Shown: in pieces, positions 16,263 to 22,911 of the stretch
Layout: the number at the start of each line of letters is the position of its first letter
Numbering within the stretch: the stretch's first letter is position 1
Source of the DNA: CAHJXF01 sp038240015
GTDB lineage: Bacteria > Pseudomonadota > Gammaproteobacteria > Burkholderiales > Burkholderiaceae_D
Assembly: GCA_038240015.1 (NCBI GenBank)
Contig: JBBSEF010000042.1
Location: 1-25,770 of the forward strand
Reading direction: 5' to 3'
DNA: 25,770 nt
Notes under the pieces: model-generated
Databases searched by the model: none
Told to the model about the DNA's origin: nothing
The model's input: the letters and a program-made list of their open reading frames with translations, nothing else
Translations under genes and position numbers: made by a program

Positions 16263-17492
16263 CTAGCTTTGCGGCGCCCCCGCCGCGATCCAGCGAGCGA
16301 GCGTCGCGCGCTCTTCGTCGGACATATCGGTCGCGTTGTTGAGCGGCATGGTCTTCTGCAAGACCACCTGCTGATCGATGTCGCGCGCGTGTTCGACGAT
16401 CGCATCGTCGCTGTCGAGCCGCACGTTCTTGCTGGCGAGCTGCGCGTTGTGGCACGTTACGCAGCGCGTAACGATGATGGTCTTCACGCGCGCGAAGGCA
16501 ACGATGCGATTCGCGGGCTCGCGCGCAGTGATCGATGACGCGATCGATGGCGCAGTGGATGCCCTTGGAGCGGGCGCGACCAGCCACGCGACCGCGACGA
16601 TCAACGTGAGCGCGACGACGACCAATTCCCACCGCGACGGCGCGTTGTGTCGCGTGACGAAGAACAGCCGGATCAGCGCGCCCGCCGCCATCAGGATAAT
16701 CAGCGCGAGCCAGTTCCATCGCGATTGCACCAGTGCGCCGTAGTGATTCGAGATCATCGCGACGATGACGGGCAGTGTCAGATAGGTGTTGTGCACGCTG
16801 CGCTGCTTGCCGCGCTTGCCGTCATCGGGATCGGGCGTCCGCCCCGCGCGCAGCGCCGCGACGACTTTGCGCTGGCCGGGAATGATGACCATCGCGACGT
16901 TGGCGCTCATGATCGTCGCGAGCATGGAGCCGGTGAGCAGAAACGCTGCGCGGCCCGCGAACAAATGACACGCGACCCACGCCGCCGCGCACACGAAGAC
17001 GAACACCAGCGCACCCACCTTGCGATCGCCTCCGACATGACCGCCGGCATCGCGACCGACCACGCGACAGATGCCGTCGTACACGATCCAGCCGACGAAC
17101 AGATACGCGAGCGCACCGGCGATCGCGGCTGCGGGCGACCACGCAAGGACTTTGGCATCGACCAGAAATTGCGACGCGTTGAAGAAGTAGAGGACCGTGA
17201 GCAACGCGAAACCCGACAGCCAGGTCGCGTAGCTTTCCCAATACGACCAGTGCAGTACCGCGGGCAGATGCTTCGGCGCGACGCGGTACTTGTTGAAGTG
17301 ATAGAAGCCGCCACCGTGAACCGCCCACGATTCGCCATCGACGCCTCGGTCGAGCAGATCGGAGGCGGTCGGCTTGTAGAGCCGATCGTCGGTCAGCACG
17401 AAATGAAATGACGTGCCGATCCACGCGATCGCGGTGATGACGTGCAGCCAGCGCAGCAGCAGATTGGCCCAGTCGAGCAGATAGGCTTCCAT
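16263..17492 (-). CDS. puuD: Membrane urate oxidase (urate hydroxylase) PuuD with cytochrome c domain
   Basis: A 409-residue integral membrane enzyme that oxidises urate to 5-hydroxyisourate and passes electrons towards the respiratory chain, so no hydrogen peroxide is made. The N-terminal ~310 residues hold about eight hydrophobic segments, with family phrases LLRWLHVITAIAWIGTSFHF, GGGFYHFNKYRVAP and HWSYWESYATWLSGF. A cytochrome c domain follows, with the haem motif C344-V-T-C347-H348 and a likely axial methionine in TMPLNNATDMS. It is the second gene of a minus-strand operon, 24 bp after uraH. No soluble uricase is visible in the window, so PuuD is the likely urate-oxidising step. Confidence 0.94.
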   Translation of the reverse strand: MEAYLLDWANLLLRWLHVITAIAWIGTSFHFVLTDDRLYKPTASDLLDRGVDGESWAVHGGGFYHFNKYRVAPKHLPAVLHWSYWESYATWLSGFALLTVLYFFNASQFLVDAKVLAWSPAAAIAGALAYLFVGWIVYDGICRVVGRDAGGHVGGDRKVGALVFVFVCAAAWVACHLFAGRAAFLLTGSMLATIMSANVAMVIIPGQRKVVAALRAGRTPDPDDGKRGKQRSVHNTYLTLPVIVAMISNHYGALVQSRWNWLALIILMAAGALIRLFFVTRHNAPSRWELVVVALTLIVAVAWLVAPAPRASTAPSIASSITAREPANRIVAFARVKTIIVTRCVTCHNAQLASKNVRLDSDDAIVEHARDIDQQVVLQKTMPLNNATDMSDEERATLARWIAAGAPQS

Positions 17493-17516
17493 CGAATCAG
17501 CCGGCCGTGCGCGGGC

Positions 17517-17894
17517 TCAACTGCCGCGATAGGTCGAGTACGACCACGGCGACACGAGCAGGGGGACGTGGTAGTTCGCCTCGGCGTGGGCAATCGAGAA
17601 CTCGATCGGCACGCGGTCGAGAAACGGCGGGTCGGCCAGGCTCACGCCGCGCGAGCGGAAATACTCGGCGACGTCGAACACCAGCCGGTAGCGACCGCTC
17701 TTGAACGCTTCGCCTTCGAGCAGTGGCGCAGGCGTGCGGCCGTCGAGGTCGAGCACGATCCGCTTGAGGGTCCGGTCACGAACCTCGCCGAGATGAACCA
17801 GCGTCACCGCGATGCCCGCAGCCGGACAGCCGTGCGCCGTATCGAGAACGTGGGTCGTGAGCTTGCCGATGATGGTTGCCTCGATGCGTGACAT
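17517..17894 (-). CDS. uraH: 5-hydroxyisourate hydrolase (transthyretin-related)
   Basis: A 125-residue enzyme that hydrolyses 5-hydroxyisourate to OHCU, the step after PuuD. The N-terminal motif KLTTHVLDTAHGCPA contains the active-site H15. GRYRLVFDVAEYF and the C-terminal SPWSYSTYRGS (family signature YRGS) are all present. The frame is open back to 17996, but the ATG at 17894 places the conserved motif close to the N-terminus and gives the normal length. There is no signal peptide, so the enzyme is cytoplasmic. It is the first gene of the minus-strand uraH-puuD operon and is divergent from puuE, with the 16-bp palindrome about 20 bp upstream of its start. Confidence 0.95.
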   Translation of the reverse strand: MSRIEATIIGKLTTHVLDTAHGCPAAGIAVTLVHLGEVRDRTLKRIVLDLDGRTPAPLLEGEAFKSGRYRLVFDVAEYFRSRGVSLADPPFLDRVPIEFSIAHAEANYHVPLLVSPWSYSTYRGS

Positions 17895-17913
17895 GGATGG
17901 TTGTCGCGGCGCA

Positions 17914-17929
17914 AAAGTGTATAGACTTT
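17914..17929. promoter_or_regulatory. 16-bp near-perfect palindrome, putative operator between uraH and puuE
   Basis: The sequence reads AAAGTGTATAGACTTT. It equals its own reverse complement except at one G/C pair (positions 6 and 11), that is AAAGT-x-TATA-x-ACTTT, and is AT-rich within GC-rich surroundings. The GT...AC half-sites recall operators of GntR-family regulators, which control purine genes in several proteobacteria, but the regulator is not in the window. The central TATA could also serve as part of a -10 element on either strand, so a bound protein could control both divergent operons. Confidence 0.5.
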
Positions 17930-18030
17930 CGCGCGATGCGCGAGGATAACCATCGGCTGCCCGAATTCCCGTCGGGAGGACCGAGGACGACGACATTCAG
18001 ATCGATGCCCTGCACGTGCCACGCGCCGCC

Positions 18031-18984
18031 ATGACCGACACATCAAGTTCCTACCCCCGCGACCTGCGCGGCTATGGCCGCGACGTGCCGCATGCGCGCT
18101 GGCCGAACGCCGCGCGCATCGCCGTGCAATTCGTGCTGAACTACGAAGAGGGCGGTGAGAGCAGCGTGTTGCATGGCGACGCGGCTTCCGAAACATTTCT
18201 CTCCGAGATCGTCGGCGCGCAGCCCTTCGAAGCGCGTCACATGTCGATGGAGTCGATCTACGAATACGGCTCGCGCGTAGGCGTGTGGCGCATCTTGCGC
18301 GAGTTCGAGCGCGTCGGCTGGCCGCTCACGATCTTCGGCGTCGCGATGGCGTTGCAGCGCCATCCGGAACTAGTCGCGCGTTTGATCGAGCGCGGCGACG
18401 AGATCGCCAGTCACGGGCTGCGATGGACCTCTTATCAAAGCCTGCCCGAAGCAATCGAACGCGAGCACCTGGTGGACGCGACGCGCGCGATTCGCGAGAT
18501 GACCGATGGCCTGTGGCCGCTCGGCTGGTACACCGGCCGCGACAGTCCCAACACGCGCCGGCTGGTCGTCGAAGAAGGCGGCTATGAATACGACAGCGAC
18601 TACTACGGCGACGATTTGCCGTTGTGGACGCAAGTCGAAAAGAACGGCGGCGCACGCGTGCCGCATCTCGTCGTGCCTTATACGCTCGACGCCAACGACA
18701 TGCGCTTCGCGACGCCACAGGGCTTCAACACGGCGGAACACTTCTTCACCTATCTGCGCGACAGCTTCGATGCGCTCTATGCCGAGGGCGACCCCGAAGG
18801 ACTCGATCGCCCGAAGATGATGAGCGTCGGCATGCATTGCAGGCTGCTCGGCAGGCCGGGTCGAATCCTCGCGTTGCGGCGCTTCATCGATCACGTGGCC
18901 GCGCACGAGCACGTGTGGGTGTGCCGGCGCATCGACATCTCGCGGCATTGGAAGCAAGCGTATCCGTTCGATTGCGCGAGATGA
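18031..18984 (+). CDS. puuE: Allantoinase PuuE (polysaccharide deacetylase family)
   Basis: A 317-residue, metal-independent-type allantoinase that hydrolyses (S)-allantoin to allantoate. It belongs to the NodB/polysaccharide deacetylase fold and is unrelated to the amidohydrolase AllB. Family phrases include SYPRDLRGYGRDVPHARWP, VQFVLNYEEGGESSVLHGD, MSMESIYEYGSRVGVWR, EIASHGLRW, GWYTGRDSPNTRRLV, YDSDYYGDDLPLW and GMHCRLLGRPGR. An in-frame GTG at 18016 would add five residues, but the ATG at 18031 fits the family N-terminus better. There is no good Shine-Dalgarno at either start. The stop overlaps the ATG of the uraD-allC fusion (ATGA, 18981-18984), so the two are coupled. Confidence 0.95.
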   Translation: MTDTSSSYPRDLRGYGRDVPHARWPNAARIAVQFVLNYEEGGESSVLHGDAASETFLSEIVGAQPFEARHMSMESIYEYGSRVGVWRILREFERVGWPLTIFGVAMALQRHPELVARLIERGDEIASHGLRWTSYQSLPEAIEREHLVDATRAIREMTDGLWPLGWYTGRDSPNTRRLVVEEGGYEYDSDYYGDDLPLWTQVEKNGGARVPHLVVPYTLDANDMRFATPQGFNTAEHFFTYLRDSFDALYAEGDPEGLDRPKMMSVGMHCRLLGRPGRILALRRFIDHVAAHEHVWVCRRIDISRHWKQAYPFDCAR

Positions 18985-20768
18985 ACGAGTGTCTTGCGCG
19001 CCTGAACATCGCATCGATCGACGATGCGCGCGCGCTGCTCGATGGCGTCTACGAGCACTCGACGTGGATCGCAGAGGCCGCCGTCGCGCAACGTCCGTTC
19101 GCGAGCATGGCCGCGCTCAAATTCGCGATGGCGCGCGTCGTTCACGAAGCTGATCGCCATCTTCAGCTTGCGTTGATTCGCGCGCATCCGGAACTCACCG
19201 GCAAGGCCGCACTCGCCGGCGCGTTGACCGAAGCCTCGACCCACGAGCAGGCGCGCGCCGGACTCACGCATTGCAGCCCTGACGAAACGACGAAACTGCA
19301 GCGCTTGAACGACGCCTATCGCAAGCGCTTCGGCTGGCCCTTCATCCTCGCCGTGCGCGGCCCGCGAGGGCGCGGCCTGACGCGCGCCGAAATCATCGCG
19401 GCCTTCGAACGACGCCTCGCCTCGCATCCCGACGCCGAGTGCGCCGAATGCCTGCGCCAGATCGATCGCATCGCTGAGCTACGCATCGATCAACGCTTCG
19501 ATGCAAAGCCGGTGCGCGGCAACGCCGTGTGGGACAAGGCCGAGACGCTCGCGCAGTTCAGCGATCGTGAATACGCCGAGAAAGGCCAGCTCACCGTCAC
19601 CTATCTCACCGATGCCCATCGCGCCTGCGCGCGCAGGCTCGAAGGCTGGATGCGCGAGGCCGGGTTCGACGAGGTCTGCATCGATGCGGTGGGCAATGTC
19701 GTGGGCGTCTTTCATGGATCCCGCGACGCCGACGATCCGAACGCGAAGCGCCTTCTCACCGGCTCGCATTACGACACCGTGCGCAACGCCGGCCGCTACG
19801 ACGGACGCCTTGGCATCCTCGTGCCTATGGCCTGCGTCGAAGCGCTGCATCGCGCCGGTCGCCGCTTGCCGTTCGGTATCGAGGTGATCGGCTTCGCGGA
19901 AGAAGAGGGCCAGCGTTACAAGGCGACCTTCCTCGGCTCGCGGGCAGTCGCCGGCCGCTTCGATTTCAACTGGTTGGACCAGACTGATTCCGACGGCGTC
20001 ACGATGCGCGACGCGATGTCGCAGGCGGAGCTGCCCGCGACGCGCGAAGCGATCGAAGCGCTGGCGCGCGATCCGTCGCGCTATCTGGGCTTCGTCGAAG
20101 TCCACATCGAGCAAGGACCGGTACTCAACGCGCTCGGCCTGCCGCTAGGCATCGTCACGTCGATCAATGGGAGCGTGCGTTACCAGTGCGAGTTGATCGG
20201 GGTCGCGAGCCACGCCGGCACGACGCCGATGAATAGCCGACGCGATGCGGTCAATGCGTTCGCGGAACTCGCGCTCTATCTGGAACGCCGCGCCGCATCG
20301 GCGCCGGAATTGGTCGGCACGATCGGCATGTTGAACGTCCCCGGCGGGTCGACCAACGTGATCGCGGGCCGCTGTCACTTCAGCCTCGACATTCGCGCCA
20401 CGACAGACGACGTGCGCGACGCCTGCGTGCGCGACGCGCTCGACGAACTCGCGGCGATCTGCGCGAAGCGCGGCCTGTCGTACCGTGCCGAAGAAACGAT
20501 GCGCGTGCCCGCCTGCACGAGCGCATCGCTATGGCAGTCGCGATGGGAAGCCGCCGTGCAGAGCCTCGGCCTGCCGATTCACCGCATGCCCAGCGGCGCG
20601 GGCCACGACGCGATGAAACTTCACGAGGTCATGCCGCAAGCGATGCTGTTCGTGCGCGGCGAGAACGGCGGCATCAGCCACAACCCGCTGGAGTCGAGCA
20701 CGGCGGGCGATATCCAGTTGGCGATCGCGGCTTTCGATGCGTTGCTGGAGGGCTTGTCTTCGATATGA
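18981..20768 (+). CDS. uraD-allC: Fusion of OHCU decarboxylase (UraD) and allantoate amidohydrolase (AllC)
   Basis: A 595-residue protein with two catalytic domains in one uninterrupted frame. Residues 1 to ~165 are OHCU decarboxylase, which makes (S)-allantoin: YEHSTWIAEAA, the active-site H69 in HPELTGKAAL, and FGWPFILAVRG. After a short linker, residues ~180-595 are an M20-type amidohydrolase of the AllC/ureidopropionase group, acting on allantoate. Metal ligands are visible as H263 and D274 in the GSHYDT...RYDGR block, the E307-E309 cluster in FAEEEGQRY, H375 in HIEQGPVL and H567 in HNPLE. Both domains look complete. PuuE, the enzyme that acts between them, is encoded just upstream with an ATGA overlap. 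The second domain could also be annotated as N-carbamoyl-amino-acid hydrolase, but context favours allantoate. Confidence 0.92.
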   Translation: MNECLARLNIASIDDARALLDGVYEHSTWIAEAAVAQRPFASMAALKFAMARVVHEADRHLQLALIRAHPELTGKAALAGALTEASTHEQARAGLTHCSPDETTKLQRLNDAYRKRFGWPFILAVRGPRGRGLTRAEIIAAFERRLASHPDAECAECLRQIDRIAELRIDQRFDAKPVRGNAVWDKAETLAQFSDREYAEKGQLTVTYLTDAHRACARRLEGWMREAGFDEVCIDAVGNVVGVFHGSRDADDPNAKRLLTGSHYDTVRNAGRYDGRLGILVPMACVEALHRAGRRLPFGIEVIGFAEEEGQRYKATFLGSRAVAGRFDFNWLDQTDSDGVTMRDAMSQAELPATREAIEALARDPSRYLGFVEVHIEQGPVLNALGLPLGIVTSINGSVRYQCELIGVASHAGTTPMNSRRDAVNAFAELALYLERRAASAPELVGTIGMLNVPGGSTNVIAGRCHFSLDIRATTDDVRDACVRDALDELAAICAKRGLSYRAEETMRVPACTSASLWQSRWEAAVQSLGLPIHRMPSGAGHDAMKLHEVMPQAMLFVRGENGGISHNPLESSTAGDIQLAIAAFDALLEGLSSI

Positions 20769-20874
20769 GTGAGAGCATGGCGGGAAGAAGCGACCGCCAA
20801 TGCTGAACTTCGCCTTGCAATGATTTATCGTTACGGTCCTTGCCACCGCAATTGCAACTCACCCAGGAGCCGAC

Positions 20875-21531
20875 ATGTCTCTACGCATCAACGACGTTGC
20901 CCCCGACTTCACCGCCAAGACGACTCAAGGAACGATCAATTTTCACGACTGGATCGGCGATGGCTGGGCCGTGCTGTTCTCGCACCCCAAGGACTTCACA
21001 CCGGTATGCACGACCGAGCTCGGCTACATGGCCAAGATCGAGCCCGAGTTCACCAAGCGCAACACCAAGATCATTGGCCTCTCGGTGGACCCGGTCGACA
21101 GTCACGACAAGTGGGCCAAGGACATCGAGGAGACCCAGGGCCACATGCCGAAGTATCCGATGATCGGCGACACCGACCTCGCGGTTTCCAAGCTCTACAA
21201 TATGCTGCCCGCCGAAGAGCCCGGCACGTCCGACGGCCGCACCGCCGCTACCAATGCCACGGTGCGATCGGTGTTCATCATCGGCCCTGACAAGAAGATC
21301 AAGCTGATGCTCACGTACCCGATGACGACGGGCCGCAACTTCGACGAGATCCTGCGCGTGCTCGATTCGATGCAGCTCACCGCCAAGCACAAGGTGGCGA
21401 CGCCGGTGAACTGGAAGCATGGCGAAGACGTGATCATCGCCGGCTCTGTCAACGACGAAGACGCGAAGACGCTGTTCCCCGGGTTCAAGACCATCAAGCC
21501 GTATTTGCGGGTGACCAAGCAGCCGGGGTGA
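20875..21531 (+). CDS. 1-Cys peroxiredoxin (Prx6 subfamily)
   Basis: A 218-residue thiol peroxidase that reduces hydrogen peroxide and organic hydroperoxides. The peroxidatic C45 lies in the PVCTTE motif, preceded by FSHPKDFTP. It is the only cysteine in the protein, so it is a 1-Cys enzyme that needs an external thiol reductant. The Prx6-type C-terminal extension is present (ATPVNWKHGEDVIIAGSVND). The start is fixed by a strong AGGAG ribosome-binding site (20865-20869), 5 nt before the ATG. A 106-bp gap separates it from allC, so it probably has its own promoter, although I see no convincing one. The next gene, 34 bp downstream, is the persulfide dioxygenase fusion, which suggests a shared role in handling reactive oxygen and sulfur species. 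Confidence 0.95.
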   Translation: MSLRINDVAPDFTAKTTQGTINFHDWIGDGWAVLFSHPKDFTPVCTTELGYMAKIEPEFTKRNTKIIGLSVDPVDSHDKWAKDIEETQGHMPKYPMIGDTDLAVSKLYNMLPAEEPGTSDGRTAATNATVRSVFIIGPDKKIKLMLTYPMTTGRNFDEILRVLDSMQLTAKHKVATPVNWKHGEDVIIAGSVNDEDAKTLFPGFKTIKPYLRVTKQPG

Positions 21532-21565
21532 GGGAATTGCAATCGGTCGATGATCGAGGCCGCAC

Positions 21566-22609
21566 ATGATCTTCGAGCAGATCGCTACCGACGGAGGTTG
21601 CCGGTCCTATCTGATCGGTTGTGAAGAGACCTGCGCGGCCGCGGTGATCGACCCCGAGGCCAGCCAGATCGATCGCTACCTCGCGCTCGCCGCGCGCGAC
21701 GGATTGCGGATTCATTTCGCGATCGACACCCACACGCACGCCGATCACTTCTCGGCCACGCGACAACTCGCGCGACAACTCGGCATACCGGCCGTGATGC
21801 ATCGCGCGAGCCCCGCGCCGATGGTCGACATGCGGGTCGATGACGGCGAGATGCTGATCGTGGGCAAGCTGCGGCTGAAGGTGATGCACACGCCGGGCCA
21901 CACCAGCGACTCGATGTGCCTCGTCACCGAAGACCGCGTTTTCAGCGGCGACACCTTGTTGATCGGCGCGACCGGCCGTACCGATTTGCCCACTGGCGAC
22001 CCTGAAGCCTTGTATGACAGTTTGTTCAATCGTGTGATGAAGCTCGATCCCGCATTGAAGGTCTATCCCGCGCACGAGTACAAGGGACGCAGCCACTCGA
22101 CCATCGGGCAAGAAGCGGCCGAGAACCCGCGTCTGTTGACGCAAGACCGCGCGGCCTTCGTCGACATGATGCGCAACTTGAATCTAACGATGCCCACCCA
22201 CGTCACCGAGGCGCTGCGCACCAACACCAGCGGCGGCAAGACCGTGGCGGAACTGCTCGCCGAAGCGGCGGCTTCGGTGCCGTTCATGTCGTTGGCTGAA
22301 GTGATGTCGCGCACGCAGGCCGGCGACACCGAGATGATCATCCTCGACGTGCGCGAGCGCGATGCCTATGTCGGCGGCCACATCCCCGGCGCACGACTGT
22401 TGCCGCGCGGGCAACTCGAGTTGCGCGTCAACGAAGAACTGCCCGACCCGACGCGACGCATCCTGACGTGCTGCGAGTTCGGACGCATCTCGACGCTGGC
22501 TGCATCGACGTTGAAGGTGTTGGGGTTTCAGCGCGCGGTGGCGCTCGATGGAGGAATGAAAGCGTGGCGGGAGGCGGGGTATCCGGTGAATGTCGGGAGC
22601 GAACCCTGA
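21566..22609 (+). CDS. Persulfide dioxygenase-rhodanese fusion (ETHE1-like MBL fold plus rhodanese domain)
   Basis: A 347-residue fusion protein. Residues 1 to ~240 are an ETHE1-type metallo-beta-lactamase fold that oxidises glutathione persulfide to sulfite using mononuclear iron. It shows THTHADH (H56, H58, D60, H61), HTPGHT with H112, GDTLLIGATGRTD with D129, and H170 in AHEYKGR. Residues ~245-345 are a rhodanese domain (ILDVRERDAYVGGHIPGA, then LDGGMKAWREAGYPV) with active-loop cysteine C303. The loop reads C-E-F-G-R-I-S, so the usual arginine at the sixth position is isoleucine, with an arginine one place earlier. The fusion type is known from Burkholderia relatives, where it is linked to sulfur assimilation. 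GAGG lies ~8 nt before the ATG. Confidence 0.9.
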   Translation: MIFEQIATDGGCRSYLIGCEETCAAAVIDPEASQIDRYLALAARDGLRIHFAIDTHTHADHFSATRQLARQLGIPAVMHRASPAPMVDMRVDDGEMLIVGKLRLKVMHTPGHTSDSMCLVTEDRVFSGDTLLIGATGRTDLPTGDPEALYDSLFNRVMKLDPALKVYPAHEYKGRSHSTIGQEAAENPRLLTQDRAAFVDMMRNLNLTMPTHVTEALRTNTSGGKTVAELLAEAAASVPFMSLAEVMSRTQAGDTEMIILDVRERDAYVGGHIPGARLLPRGQLELRVNEELPDPTRRILTCCEFGRISTLAASTLKVLGFQRAVALDGGMKAWREAGYPVNVGSEP

Positions 22610-22911
22610 CAATAAACTCGTGCGCGGCATGAACCGAAGGACCGCCCGAGTATTCGACTCATTGCAGATCAAATTTTCGGCGAACTCACAAGACGCGATT
22701 TGACCAAGCTCAAAGCTTCGAACGATTGGTGATTCAAGCCAGCGTTGCTTGAGGGTCTCGGTGCCGATCGCTCGGCCAAATGGCGAGATCGTGTCACCAA
22801 GCTGCAATCTGGGCCGCGGGATGAGGCCAATGCGCCTTGGATTCGAGCGCCATCGACGAGAGCACCAACGCTTCGTCTTCACGCGCGAGTCGAATCGTCG
22901 TGGGCATCTTG
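22610..22911. other. Gene-free 302-bp stretch between convergent genes, less GC-rich, with one hairpin
   Basis: I see no supportable gene here. By eye the left half (22610-22750) is clearly richer in A and T than the flanking genes. One plus-strand frame ends ...IFGELTRRDLTKLKASNDW-stop at about 22732 and has a plausible protein-like composition, as does one open minus-strand frame. Neither has a start, a ribosome-binding site or a recognised family, so decayed gene sequence is possible but unproven. Confidence 0.4.
22760..22798. repeat. Imperfect inverted repeat (hairpin) between convergent genes
   Basis: The arms pair as GGTG / CACC on the outside, then CGATC / GATCG and CTCG / CGAG, around a 9-nt loop (GCCAAATGG), with a small bulge and a short internal loop. 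It lies between the stops of the persulfide dioxygenase and PmbA-like genes, where a bidirectional terminator would be useful. No T-run follows on either strand, so a classical intrinsic terminator is not supported. Confidence 0.35.

Noticed and set aside
22705..22733. AAGCTCAAAGCTT and ACCAA...TTGGT inverted repeats in the intergenic island
   Set aside because: The first stem is only 5 bp with a 3-nt loop, and the second is 5 bp with a long spacer and no T-run, which is within chance for this composition.
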